This document shows positions 8,551-18,060 of a stretch of 64,000 nucleotides of DNA, in pieces. This stretch comes from Methanogenium marinum. GTDB taxonomy: Archaea; Halobacteriota; Methanomicrobia; Methanomicrobiales; Methanomicrobiaceae. The notes beneath the pieces were generated by a model. That model worked only from the letters and a program-made list of their open reading frames with translations. It was not told the origin of the DNA and did no database searches. How positions within the stretch are numbered: position 1 is the stretch's first letter; each line of letters starts with the position of its first letter. A program made the position numbers and the translations under genes. Location: contig NZ_JAKELO010000002.1 in the NCBI RefSeq assembly GCF_028912405.1, positions 1,249,276-1,313,275 on the forward strand, read 5' to 3'.

Positions 8551-8566
8551 TACAAAATAATTTGAA
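8551..8566. promoter_or_regulatory. Candidate ArsR operator 3 upstream of arsF-arsG
   Basis: TACAA-AATAAT-TTGAA has the same half-sites and 6-bp spacer as the two hgc operators, with one mismatch in the left arm, and shares the TTGAAATAG right flank of operator 1. A TATA-like TTAAAATAA (8522-8530) lies about 25 bp upstream, the same spacing as at operator 2. Confidence 0.55.
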
Positions 8567-8640
8567 ATAGCCAGGCACCGCCCTGTCTGAGATATGGTTC
8601 GGCTTGCCTGCCCCCATACTGCAATATATACAGAGGAATC

Positions 8641-9156
8641 ATGAGTGTGAAAAAAACAGACCAAAAACGGCTCCGCGGGATTATAACAGGCATGATGCTC
8701 CTTGTTGTCGCAGTCATTATAGTGTGCTCTGCCGGTTGTACGGGAGACGGGGCCGAGGCGGCGATTCCAACACCGGATACCCCGACAAATACCGCAGAGA
8801 CAGAAGTCACCTACACGGGATCGAATGTTGAAAAAGTCGAGCTCTATCATTTTCATGGCGACAGAAGCTGCACATCCTGCGTAGTGCTGGGTGATTTTGC
8901 CGAAGAAACGGTCACAGAATGGTATGCATCGGATCTGGAGTCGGGCCGGCTGGTGTTCGGTCATATTAACTACGACGAACCTGAGAACAGCGACCTTGTT
9001 GAACAGTATCTTCCGACAGGATCCTCTCTCTGGATAGGGATCTACGACGATAACGGGTTCTATAAGCAGGAACTCGTCACTCCCTGGTACATGCTCAGCG
9101 ATAAGAATGAGTATTCACAGTATCTCAGGGCAGTCATCGAGCAACAGAGAGGATAG
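8641..9156 (+). CDS. ArsF-like thioredoxin-fold lipoprotein
   Basis: 171 residues. Lys/Arg-rich N-terminus, one hydrophobic segment and a lipobox CSAGC predict a membrane-anchored exported protein. The mature part has a short thioredoxin-like fold with a redox pair CTSC in the HFHGDRSCTSC context. This matches the family annotated in databases as nitrophenyl compound nitroreductase subunit ArsF, named for the arsEFG organoarsenical operon. It is followed after 9 bp by the ArsG-like permease, the pairing seen in that operon. Here it probably exchanges thiols with the CcdA-like partner; the substrate is unknown. Confidence 0.75.
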   Translation: MSVKKTDQKRLRGIITGMMLLVVAVIIVCSAGCTGDGAEAAIPTPDTPTNTAETEVTYTGSNVEKVELYHFHGDRSCTSCVVLGDFAEETVTEWYASDLESGRLVFGHINYDEPENSDLVEQYLPTGSSLWIGIYDDNGFYKQELVTPWYMLSDKNEYSQYLRAVIEQQRG

Positions 9157-9165
9157 GGAGCCCCT

Positions 9166-9879
9166 ATGGACATAATGGGGTTCATGCAGACGATGGGGAT
9201 GAGTGGCGTTCCGCTCATCGCCGCTTTTTTTATCGGGCTGATGACAGCAATGAGTCCCTGCCCTCTTGCAACCAACATCACCGCCATCGCCTACATCTCC
9301 CGGAAGCTGGACAACAGCCGGCATACGCTTCTTGTGGGGTTGCTGTATGCTGCAGGAAGAACAGCCGGTTATGTGGCCATCGCTGTGGCAATCGTGTATG
9401 CCGGGCTCAATGTGCAGGCTATCTCTTTTTTCTTACAGGAATACGGCGAGCTGATCCTCGGGCCGTTGCTTTTGGTTCTTGGTATCCTGATGCTTGATAT
9501 CATTGACATCCCCTTTCCGGGAGGCGGGAAACGGCTCACCACCCTCATGGAGACATATTCAGAGAAGGGATTTGCCGGGAGTTTTATTCTGGGGTTTCTC
9601 TTTGCACTCAGTTTCTGCCCGTTCAGTGCGGTTCTCTTTTTCGGCATGCTCATCCCCATCGCCCTGAAGACCGGTGATGCCCTTCTCGTCCCTGCCGTCT
9701 TCGGGATTGCAACGGCCCTGCCTGTTATTGTGGTTTCCTTCCTGCTTGCTGGCGGTGTCGGGCAGGCGGCACGGCTAATGCAGCGGGCGCAGTCGATGGA
9801 ATTCTGGATGAAGAAGGGAGTTGCGGTGGTTTTTATCGGGATTGGGTGTTACCTGATTCTGATTACATGGGTGATGTAA
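9166..9879 (+). CDS. ArsG/CcdA-like membrane protein
   Basis: 237 residues with about six membrane segments, related to the DsbD/CcdA transmembrane domain. The paired Cys-Pro motifs, MSPCPLATN (near residue 30) and FCPFSAV (near residue 145), are where CcdA-type proteins pass electrons across the membrane. Database relatives are called ArsG-family aromatic arsenical efflux permeases. GGGAG lies upstream of the ATG. With the preceding lipoprotein it may form a thiol-reducing or efflux pair. The upstream candidate ArsR site and the nearness of hgcAB suggest a role in thiophilic-metal stress; which metal or organometal is inference. Confidence 0.8.
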   Translation: MDIMGFMQTMGMSGVPLIAAFFIGLMTAMSPCPLATNITAIAYISRKLDNSRHTLLVGLLYAAGRTAGYVAIAVAIVYAGLNVQAISFFLQEYGELILGPLLLVLGILMLDIIDIPFPGGGKRLTTLMETYSEKGFAGSFILGFLFALSFCPFSAVLFFGMLIPIALKTGDALLVPAVFGIATALPVIVVSFLLAGGVGQAARLMQRAQSMEFWMKKGVAVVFIGIGCYLILITWVM

Positions 9880-9962
9880 ATGGACGAGACGGAGAGGTTC
9901 TTTGCGGGGGGTAGGTACAAATACGAACAATGATTCATTCACATTAATACTCTCTAGATTAG

Positions 9963-11303
9963 GTGTTGGATTTGTTTTGCAGGAAATGTGGGGCAGAAAT
10001 ATCAGATGACACACATTTTTGCCCGGAATGTGGGGCAGAAGTCGTTCAGCCAAATCAGGGTGAGGACATACCCCGTCACACGGTGAAATCAGGTAAATCC
10101 AATGGTTCCGGAGGGCGGAGCAGACTTCTGGTATTTATCATTTCAATCGTTGTCATCATCGTTCTTGCTGCAATGATTGCTGTTTTTACTCAGGGCTTTG
10201 TCGAATTTCCAAATTCAGGTATGGAAACAGGGAGCAGTTCTGACCTCAGTGAGGTTTCTTTTACGACTCAACCAACTCAGGTTCCCACGGTAGCCACGCC
10301 GGTTCAGACACCAAAAACCCCAAAGCCAACTCTTACTCAAACCTTTACTCCTACCCCAACACTGACACCACGCCCCACTGATTCAGCAGATTCCTACTAC
10401 CGCACCTTTGACTGGTCATATGACAACACCGAATGGACCTATTCATTGATAATTCCCCGGGATGCCTACGATTATTACCGCGATAAGCCCCACAATCGGG
10501 AAAGCGATTATTCTCAGTATGCTCTTTCGGATTACGACAGAACGTATATCCAGGGTATTGTGAATAAATTCAGGGAAGCGGGGCGGGAGGAAGGATATGA
10601 TGAGTATGATACGGTTATGATGATCGTCTCATTTGTTCAGTCCCTTCCCTATACCTCCGACAGTGTGACCACGGGCTATGATGAATACCCACGTTATCCG
10701 CTGGAAACACTGGTGGATTCCGGTGGTGATTGTGAAGATACGGCAATTCTTACCGCTGCACTCTTAAGGGAAATGGACTATGGCTCGGTATTAATCGAAC
10801 TGCCGGACCATATGGCGGTAGGGGTGAAATGCTCTGACGATTTCTACGGTACATATTACGAGTATCAGGGTTCCCGCTATTATTATCTGGAGACGACAGG
10901 CGTAGGCTGGGATATCGGTGAAATCCCTGAAGAGTATGGGGGAAAGGACGTCATCATTCAACCAATGATACAGGTTCCCCGCATGAGTATGTCAATGAAT
11001 GCAGAATACGAGGATTACGACTCCGGTTCTGTTTACTACCGGGTACACTGTGATATCGAAAATATCGGTTCCGGAACGGCATATAATCCGGTTATCTATA
11101 TTGCCGCACGTGCCCCGACGGAGGGTGCGGACAAAGTATGGAGCCAGGAAACAGTTGTTCTGGAGGATTATTCAGAAGGTGCGAGTGGATGGGCGGAAGC
11201 TACAGTATCAATACCCCGTGATTCAGTGTCCCAGATTCAGTGTGTGTTGCAGGGCAGTAATTTTGAGACGGTGGAGATCAATTCGGAGCGGTTTTCGACT
11301 TGA
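9963..11303 (+). CDS. Zinc-ribbon, membrane-anchored transglutaminase-like protein
   Basis: 446 residues starting at a GTG without a clear ribosome site (possibly leaderless). Residues 5-28 form a double CxxC zinc ribbon (CRKCGAE...CPECGAE). A transmembrane helix lies around residues 55-75, followed by a Pro/Thr-rich linker. A transglutaminase/protease-like domain then runs to about residue 335, with the catalytic Cys in GGDCEDTA and the His in LPDHMAV. The C-terminal 110 residues look like a beta-sandwich domain. Similar proteins are common in methanogens; targets are unknown. It is not obviously linked to the ars/hgc genes. Confidence 0.7.
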   Translation: MLDLFCRKCGAEISDDTHFCPECGAEVVQPNQGEDIPRHTVKSGKSNGSGGRSRLLVFIISIVVIIVLAAMIAVFTQGFVEFPNSGMETGSSSDLSEVSFTTQPTQVPTVATPVQTPKTPKPTLTQTFTPTPTLTPRPTDSADSYYRTFDWSYDNTEWTYSLIIPRDAYDYYRDKPHNRESDYSQYALSDYDRTYIQGIVNKFREAGREEGYDEYDTVMMIVSFVQSLPYTSDSVTTGYDEYPRYPLETLVDSGGDCEDTAILTAALLREMDYGSVLIELPDHMAVGVKCSDDFYGTYYEYQGSRYYYLETTGVGWDIGEIPEEYGGKDVIIQPMIQVPRMSMSMNAEYEDYDSGSVYYRVHCDIENIGSGTAYNPVIYIAARAPTEGADKVWSQETVVLEDYSEGASGWAEATVSIPRDSVSQIQCVLQGSNFETVEINSERFST

Positions 11304-11434
11304 TTTTTTGCCATATTCTTTCTTCATACTTTTTCGACACAATTACATGGATGGTAGAAAATGAGATGTGAGTGGAGAGAAAATTATGAAATTCAGCACA
11401 ACCATTTTTCTTTCCATATTCTGATATTCAAGTA

Positions 11435-12277
11435 GTGAAACCTTACCTTAATGTCATTCTGATAATTCTAATAATTGCGAATATATCCATTTGTGGCTGC
11501 ATAACAGAAAATAACAATGAATATCCATTAAATTCAACAGAAATTTTTAATTTCGAAGATATTAGTGAAAAAGTGGGATACAACGATTTGAATTCAGTAC
11601 TCCCCTCTGAGATGACTGACACAATTTCAAACTTAACACCCGAAGCTGCTGAAGGAATTGTTGATTTATTTTTTGAATTCGCAGAAAATAATCCACCTAA
11701 AATCAATGAAACTCACATCATTATTGCTGATAATATTGCCAAGAGAGTTTGTGAGATTGGAGAAATTGATGAGGCATTCTTTACAGATTACGATTATTTT
11801 AAGGAGAATACAGAAAAATTTGATCGTCTAATTAAAACAATAAATGAAAATTTTGACACACATTATCAAACATTAGATGTTTCAAAGAATTTTTACAAAC
11901 AATTACAATTGTACAGAAAAACTTCATCCTTTATACCCGTCATTGACTCCTATAATGAGCTACATATCGCATCACAAAAATTGCATAGTGAAGAAAATGC
12001 TGATTACTACATTTTCTACAAGAATCTATTCATATTCGCAGTAGATGTCGCATTTACAAAGGAAAATATGGCATATAAAACAGCATATAGAGCAACAGGT
12101 ATTCTTGCAAGGACTACAGGTCTGAGTCACTGTACAAAAATAATTGGATATCAAGGATATGGCCTTGTTTTGCATGAAATTCATTGGAAAATACGAGCAG
12201 AATGTAATGAAACCATAGAGGATTTGCTTTCCATACTCAGAGAAGAAGAGATTATTAAGAATACAATTGGGCTTTAA
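11435..12277 (+). CDS. AT-rich putative lipoprotein of unknown function
   Basis: 280 residues from a GTG. A hydrophobic signal peptide ends in SICGC, predicting a lipid-modified exported protein. The mature part is helical, acidic and rich in Asn/Ile, with no motif I recognise. Base composition is much more AT-rich than its left neighbours and like that of the nuclease gene to its right, suggesting that both arrived together by transfer. Confidence 0.55.
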   Translation: MKPYLNVILIILIIANISICGCITENNNEYPLNSTEIFNFEDISEKVGYNDLNSVLPSEMTDTISNLTPEAAEGIVDLFFEFAENNPPKINETHIIIADNIAKRVCEIGEIDEAFFTDYDYFKENTEKFDRLIKTINENFDTHYQTLDVSKNFYKQLQLYRKTSSFIPVIDSYNELHIASQKLHSEENADYYIFYKNLFIFAVDVAFTKENMAYKTAYRATGILARTTGLSHCTKIIGYQGYGLVLHEIHWKIRAECNETIEDLLSILREEEIIKNTIGL

Positions 12278-12483
12278 ACTTCAAATATATCCCCCCCTTT
12301 ACTCAACTTGTACCAGTATTGACCAGCACACAAGACAAACGCATCCCACATGGACACCATTTTATAGCCATTTATCTGATTGAACAAAGGAAATATTTTC
12401 AATGGTAGATAAAATAATTCAAGTCCATCTTATTGAAATCTATTCAAATTCGTTCAGAAAAAAATTGAAACTCAAAGTTGGTA

Positions 12484-14367
12484 TTATAACAACTTATTAA
12501 TCTCAATAAACATTTTTTCAAAGCAATCAAGGGTTGAAGGAGCAAAATAATCCATTTCAACACCCATTTTCAAGAGGGCATTTGCCGGACGATAGTGATT
12601 AAATCTCTCAATACCAAGGTGATTCGAAATCTGAGGAATAATCCTTCCATCATCTTTCTCGACATCTTCAATTTTAATATCCTCATACTTTTCAAATGTT
12701 GAATTAAAAATCTTCAAATAATCACTTTTTTCGAACATATCTTCAATGTCTGCTTTTCCGCCATTTTTCGTGGCGAATTCATCGAAAAATCGGATGTTTT
12801 TGCTTTTAATAATCTTTTTTCTAATAAGATCTTCCATCTTCTGTTTACTTTTAGGATCAGCGATAGAATCCAGCAAACATGCAATATCCAATTTATTACC
12901 CCGAAGCAATGAGATAAATGTTGAAACTTTGTCTAAGCCACCAACAGGGACTATTGTGACATCTTCCCTCAGACCTTTTCGTTCATTTTCTTTAAGAATA
13001 TTTGACATAACTTCTAAGTATAGTAAATCGGCCGGACCCTCAACTAACAAATTTTTCTTTGAAATAAACAGGTTCTGAGCAATATCATATCCTAAAGCTG
13101 CTTGAAGCGGAAATAGTGTATTTGGATCTTTTTCTTGAATTGAATCTGAAATTTTCGATCCATTATCTGTTTCAACAATTGTCCTTACACGATCCAAATG
13201 TTGAGAATCAACCATAAATGGTGAATGTGTAGTATAGATGACCTGATAATTGTCAGATAAATCTTCTATAAATTTCAATAAGTCAGCTTGAGCAGCAGCA
13301 TGAAGATTCAACCCCGGTTCATCCAACAATAAAATATAGTTCGAATCCGTGTCTTCCTGAATTTTACTGAACCACACAATGAATGAGAAAAACCAGTTAA
13401 AACCTTTACTTCGGTTTTTGAGAGGAAGTGACAAACCCTGATTTTGATTTTCAACTCTGATGAGCAAGACCGGTAATTTATGGGTTTTGAATTCAATTTT
13501 TAAATTTTGATTGGTTTTCCAATATTTAAATAGAGTATCAGATATTTCATTTGATGTGGCTTCAAGTTCGGCAATAAATAACTCTGAATTCTTGCCATCC
13601 ACTACCTCATCCAAATCAATCTGAGCTAAATCAAAGAGGGCTTTAGCTGTCTTTAATGATTCATCCTGAGAACCCTTTGTTCGAAGGGTTTCCATGTTGA
13701 CCTCCGAAGGAAGGGCATAATACTCATCGTAATAAAGGAATTTAGGGATATTTGGTTTGATCCATTTACGGACAATATATTCTACCAAAGGATTTTCAAA
13801 TTGAAGTGTATTTTCAAAATATACTCTTAAATCTTTTAAAGCTTCTTTCAATTGTGGGTCTTCTATTTGACCGATTAACTGCCCAAATTCATCATTACTT
13901 TTTATTTCTAATAATTTCCCAACTATTGCGTCATCAAAATCAAATTCAGATGATTTATTTTTGATAAATTCCTCGACATTAATCTCTATTCCCTCGATCT
14001 TCTCAGAATTATCATATAACTTAATATGAGTGAGCTCTGTCCCAGAAAACAAATCACTTCCTAGATCTTGATTGACTTTAACAACTAAATCATCAGAAAT
14101 TGAATATTTTGACTTCACGACCTCAGCCACGATTCCTCTTTTATCGTACTTTTTCTTCTCCTTTCTTGGATAATCATAGGTCGTATCAAATTGAAAAGAA
14201 GTATCATCTTCCTGAAAATAGTTTGTCTTTGCGACCGCTTCAAGCAAAGTACTCTTCCCAGCTTCATTCATTCCCACCAAAACTGTAACTTTAGGATCGA
14301 CACTAAAGGTTTGCGCCTCATTGAAGGATTTATATTTCTCAATTGTCACTTCCTCAAGTTTTAACAT
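12484..14367 (-). CDS. OLD-family ATP-dependent endonuclease
   Basis: 627 residues. An N-terminal ABC/SMC-type ATPase has Walker A GMNEAGKST, signature-like SLPLKNRSKG and Walker B LLLDEPGLNLH with the H-loop TTHSPFM. A C-terminal TOPRIM nuclease domain has the invariant Glu in LLVEGPADLLY and acidic residues in CLLDSIAD. OLD nucleases act in phage defence and recombination interference. GajA of Gabija has the same layout, but no UvrD-like GajB lies next to it, so a solitary class 1 OLD protein is more likely. The ATG at 14367 follows GAGGGA; a TTG two codons earlier is possible. The gene is AT-rich and probably acquired. Confidence 0.85.
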   Translation of the reverse strand: MLKLEEVTIEKYKSFNEAQTFSVDPKVTVLVGMNEAGKSTLLEAVAKTNYFQEDDTSFQFDTTYDYPRKEKKKYDKRGIVAEVVKSKYSISDDLVVKVNQDLGSDLFSGTELTHIKLYDNSEKIEGIEINVEEFIKNKSSEFDFDDAIVGKLLEIKSNDEFGQLIGQIEDPQLKEALKDLRVYFENTLQFENPLVEYIVRKWIKPNIPKFLYYDEYYALPSEVNMETLRTKGSQDESLKTAKALFDLAQIDLDEVVDGKNSELFIAELEATSNEISDTLFKYWKTNQNLKIEFKTHKLPVLLIRVENQNQGLSLPLKNRSKGFNWFFSFIVWFSKIQEDTDSNYILLLDEPGLNLHAAAQADLLKFIEDLSDNYQVIYTTHSPFMVDSQHLDRVRTIVETDNGSKISDSIQEKDPNTLFPLQAALGYDIAQNLFISKKNLLVEGPADLLYLEVMSNILKENERKGLREDVTIVPVGGLDKVSTFISLLRGNKLDIACLLDSIADPKSKQKMEDLIRKKIIKSKNIRFFDEFATKNGGKADIEDMFEKSDYLKIFNSTFEKYEDIKIEDVEKDDGRIIPQISNHLGIERFNHYRPANALLKMGVEMDYFAPSTLDCFEKMFIEINKLL

Positions 14368-14535
14368 CAGCAATTCCCTCTGTTGAGGATATTCAAGGCA
14401 CTAAGCTAAATGGTTTGTTATTTTTTTTGTTAATTATCGAATCATTGACTACTTACAACTACCACTACCACCCCCCCTCAAAAACCCATATATACCATAC
14501 AAAAGATTAATCTCCCCTACCAGAAGGGATCCAAA

Positions 14536-15729
14536 ATGCTCTACCGCACAATACCAAAAACAGGTGACAAACTCTCCATCCTCGGCTATGGCTGTATGCG
14601 CCTGCCGGAGAAAGACGGGCAAATAGATGAAGAACGGGCCACCCGTCAGCTCAGGTACGCAATTGACCATGGCGTGAACTATGTTGACACGGCCTGGAGT
14701 TACCACATGGGGGAGAGCGAACCATTCGTCGGGCGGGCCCTTCTGGATGGGTATCGGGAGAAGGTGCGTCTTGCCACCAAACTCCCATCATGGCTCGTTG
14801 AGACACCGGAAGACATGGACTATTATCTCGATGCACAGCTCGCAAAGCTGCAGACAGACCATATCGACTACTACCTCATCCATGTATTAAACACCACAGA
14901 AAAACTCGCAAAAATGGAAGCATGCGGCCTGACAGAATTTCTTGATTCGGCAAAAAAGGCAGGGAAAATAATCAACGCCGGCTTCTCATTCCATGGCCCG
15001 GCAGAAGATTTCGCACCGATTGTCGATGCCTACCCGTGGGAGTTCTGCCAGATTCAATATAATATTCTCGATGAACAGAACCAGGCAGGGACAAAAGGGC
15101 TGGAATACGCTGCCGGAAAAGGTCTTGGTGTCATCATCATGGAACCACTCAGGGGAGGCAACCTGACCGATCCGGTTCCCCCTGCAGTAGCAGACATCTG
15201 GGACAGTTCCCCCGTTCAGCGGACACCTGCAGAGTGGGCACTTCGCTGGGTATGGAACCACCCGGAAGTAACCGTTGTCCTCTCTGGCATGAACAGAGAG
15301 GAACATATCGAAGAGAACATCCGGACGGCACATGAAGCCCACCCTGACTCCCTCTCAGATGCAGAACGGACCATCATCGGAGTGGCAACCGAAAAATACC
15401 GTGAACTGATGAAGGTTGGCTGCACCGGCTGCCAGTACTGCATGCCCTGTCCATCGGGTGTGGATATCCCGCTCTGTTTTGAGCTCTATAACAACAAATA
15501 CATGTTCAAAAACCCGGATGCAGAGATGTTCTATGTCGTCCGGCTCTCCGGTGTCCTGTCAAACAGCCCGGAACAGTTTGCCTCGCAATGTGTTCAGTGC
15601 ATGGAATGCCTTGAGAAATGCCCCCAGCATATTGACATTCCCGCCCTTTTGGAAATCATTGTCAGAGAGATGGAAGGAGAGGGATTCGAAGAGAGAAAAC
15701 AGATGGCACGAGATATGTTCGTGAAGTAA
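14536..15729 (+). CDS. Aldo/keto reductase with C-terminal ferredoxin domain
   Basis: 397 residues. An AKR barrel (1-290) has the catalytic set Asp (NYVDTAWSYHMG) with its downstream Tyr and Lys (ATKLP). A C-terminal four-Cys iron-sulfur segment CTGCQYCMPC plus CVQCMECLEKC (about 295-365) could carry two [4Fe-4S] clusters. This AKR/ferredoxin fusion is common in methanogens and anaerobic bacteria; its substrate is unknown. A close paralogue lies at 50038-51273. Confidence 0.88.
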   Translation: MLYRTIPKTGDKLSILGYGCMRLPEKDGQIDEERATRQLRYAIDHGVNYVDTAWSYHMGESEPFVGRALLDGYREKVRLATKLPSWLVETPEDMDYYLDAQLAKLQTDHIDYYLIHVLNTTEKLAKMEACGLTEFLDSAKKAGKIINAGFSFHGPAEDFAPIVDAYPWEFCQIQYNILDEQNQAGTKGLEYAAGKGLGVIIMEPLRGGNLTDPVPPAVADIWDSSPVQRTPAEWALRWVWNHPEVTVVLSGMNREEHIEENIRTAHEAHPDSLSDAERTIIGVATEKYRELMKVGCTGCQYCMPCPSGVDIPLCFELYNNKYMFKNPDAEMFYVVRLSGVLSNSPEQFASQCVQCMECLEKCPQHIDIPALLEIIVREMEGEGFEERKQMARDMFVK

Positions 15730-15772
15730 TTCACCGGATTCCGGAAAAATGAGGGTCCATCCGGGCAAATAA

Positions 15773-16182
15773 TCACATCCTCTCTTCCACATCCCGCAGC
15801 ACCCGGAGAGAGGAGGTAAGAACCGATGTCTTTCCGATTAAAGCGGCAATGAGAAGCGTATCCAGCACCTGATCACGGGAGACACCCGCATCGAGAGCCA
15901 CCCGGATATGCATCTTCAGGCAGGCATCCGCACCAAGAGCAGCGGCAGCGGCAATGGTCGCAATTTCTCAGCCATCTGCACGTCCATACTCTTCGGCCGG
16001 GCGGTATAAAAGTCGCCAAGCGTGCTTAAAACAAATGATTCGGGCCGCTCGTTCATGTAAGAGAAGATGAACGGCACTTTCCCCAGCACCTCTTCTGCCT
16101 GTGATGTGATCTCATCTGAGATTGCATCGGTATGATCAAGAAATTCGCGGACGACTCGTTCTGTTTCAGGGTTTGTTGCCAT
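15773..16182 (-). pseudogene. Frameshifted carboxymuconolactone decarboxylase-family (AhpD-like) gene
   Basis: Translation begins normally at ATG 16182 after GAGGAGT and follows the family through the SMD block, then breaks at GCTGAGAAATTGCG near 15965. A tandem repeat of GA shifts the frame by two bases. In the corrected frame it continues as EIATIAAAAALGADACLK to the normal end at 15773, very like the intact paralogue at 33421-33825. A sequencing error cannot be excluded, because only one lesion is present. The intact family members use a Cys in GADACLK in peroxide or thiol chemistry. Confidence 0.8.
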
Positions 16183-16509
16183 ACTCCTCTTTTCTGCGTC
16201 GCACAGGAAAAACCGTTTGGAGAGAAAGAAGTTCCACAATTCAATACCGCCCCCCGCATAATAAAATCAAATTATCACCATTTTGATTCCAAAATGATGT
16301 GAAAATGGCCAGGATTCGTACATCATACGGTTTCATACTCCACACATATTCACCAAATGTGAAAAAAAACAGATCCATCAGAGCGAAAACGGGACTATCT
16401 TTGATACCGTATAGACATGAAATATAATCTGAAACCATAGCAGAATCTTGCAAATATTGGCTACCTCTTTTCAGCAATATATTTCATCTTGCAGGTATGA
16501 TGCAAGCAT
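16183..16509. other. Intergenic, no gene seen
   Basis: AT-rich spacer between the frameshifted gene and corA. It should hold both divergent promoters. I see no coding sequence or strong repeat. Confidence 0.4.
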
Positions 16510-17664
16510 ATGAAATTGGGCAGAAAAATTGCAGTCTCAGAGTCCTCAAAATCAGGACTTCCCCCGGGAACCCTGATACACGTTGGTGACAGGGATCCTG
16601 CACCAACCCATGCCCGATATTTTGAATATAATCAGAATGGTACTGAAGAAAAAAAACCCACAAATCCTGACGAATTATCCACCAATACCGACACATGTAC
16701 CTGGATTAAGATATCGGGCCTTGCAGACATTGAAAAAATCAAACAAATCGGAGCATTCCTTTCCCTCCATCCGTTGACACTTGAAGATATTCTGAATACC
16801 AACCAGCGCCCGAAATATGAGGAGTTTGACGATTATCTGTATCTGGTGCTCAAAATAATCCGTATCGAAAAGGACGGGGGTGCATCCACCGGGGATAACA
16901 GTGCAGAAGCAGGAAAAGAGACTCCCTGCATCAGACAGGACAATGATGAACAATCTGACGAAAAATACAACATCACCTCTGCCCAGTTAAGCATTATCCT
17001 TACCGAAAGAGGCGTCTGTTCATTTGAGGAAAACGAAAGTAATATTTTCGACAGCGTTATTACGAGACTCTTTGACGAAAAAAGCCGAATTCGAAAATAT
17101 GGCCCGGATTACCTGATGTATGCCCTCACTGACTGCGTTGTCGACAACTACTTTTTAGTCTTCGAAAGAATCGGAGAGGACATAGAGGACCTCGAAGAGA
17201 AAATAATTGACGGGACAGACCCGGATGTCATGGAGGAAATTTATACCCTTAAGAGAAATCTTCTGGACATACGAAAACGGGTGTGGCCACTTCGGGAAAC
17301 TATCTCCGGAATAATAAGGAGTAAACCGGATTTCATATCCGAACAGACGGAAGTATTCCTCAAAGATGTATCCGACCATCTCTATCAGTTAAATGATATT
17401 TTAGAATCATACCGCGAGATGTCAACCGGACTCTATGAAATTCACCTCTCGACCCTCAGTAACCGGATGAATGAGGTGATGAAAGTCCTGACCATCATTG
17501 CAACCATCTTCATCCCCCTGACCTTCATCGCAGGCATTTATGGGATGAACTTTGCATCGATGCCAGAACTCCAATGGGAATTTGGCTATCCGGCAGCCAT
17601 CCTTGCCATGCTTGTTACGGCCGGAATTATGGTCCTCTATTTCAGAAAAAAACAGTGGATATGA
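16510..17664 (+). CDS. corA: CorA-family magnesium/cobalt channel
   Basis: 384 residues. A long cytoplasmic N-terminal domain with the coiled stalk is followed by two C-terminal membrane helices. The selectivity motif YGMNF sits at the end of the first helix, which defines the CorA family of pentameric Mg2+ channels. An acidic insertion (about residues 120-155, many Glu/Asp/Asn) is longer than in most bacterial CorA. The final residues KKQWI match the basic tail. It is monocistronic. Confidence 0.93.
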   Translation: MKLGRKIAVSESSKSGLPPGTLIHVGDRDPAPTHARYFEYNQNGTEEKKPTNPDELSTNTDTCTWIKISGLADIEKIKQIGAFLSLHPLTLEDILNTNQRPKYEEFDDYLYLVLKIIRIEKDGGASTGDNSAEAGKETPCIRQDNDEQSDEKYNITSAQLSIILTERGVCSFEENESNIFDSVITRLFDEKSRIRKYGPDYLMYALTDCVVDNYFLVFERIGEDIEDLEEKIIDGTDPDVMEEIYTLKRNLLDIRKRVWPLRETISGIIRSKPDFISEQTEVFLKDVSDHLYQLNDILESYREMSTGLYEIHLSTLSNRMNEVMKVLTIIATIFIPLTFIAGIYGMNFASMPELQWEFGYPAAILAMLVTAGIMVLYFRKKQWI

Positions 17665-17859
17665 CTATTTTTTCCAAAAACCATACCCCACTGATGACCT
17701 GGTTCTTCATCAACCAGAATATAATTCAGATTATGCCGAATTTAGCCCATTGACATATAAATCGAAACATTTTATGGACATAATTATTTTCCAAATCTGA
17801 GGCACTGTTGAAATGAGCCAAATACTATCTCTCTGTATTGTTGCAGGCATCCTTCTTTT

Positions 17860-18060
17860 GATACCCAGCTCTCCTCCTTTGCTATCGCCGGGAGTGCAGC
17901 CGGGGGCGTAGTGAGAGATTCTTGGTAAGACAGGTCATAAAAAGCCAACACAGAAACAGCAGCTGGTGATGATAATAGTGCCACCCCTCCGCAGGAGAGT
18001 TGCCACTTGGTCTCAATCCCGATCGTTGGTGCCACAGGTGCTCCCTACCTCTTCCTGTGA
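17860..18060 (+). pseudogene. Possible remnant of an iron-type ABC permease
   Basis: Between corA and the flavin reductase gene (17665-18323) there is no intact gene. Short stretches in shifting plus-strand frames resemble the C-terminus of FecCD/BtuC permeases: FAIAGSAAGGVV, then AGELPLG, then IVGATGAPYLFL. These correspond to the ELPxGxxTAxxGAPFFLxLL end of the family. Several stops and shifts interrupt it. The resemblance is weak and seen by eye only. Confidence 0.3.

Noticed and set aside
12484..14367. Gabija (GajA) call for the OLD nuclease
   Set aside because: Same domain order, but no UvrD-like GajB gene is adjacent on either side.
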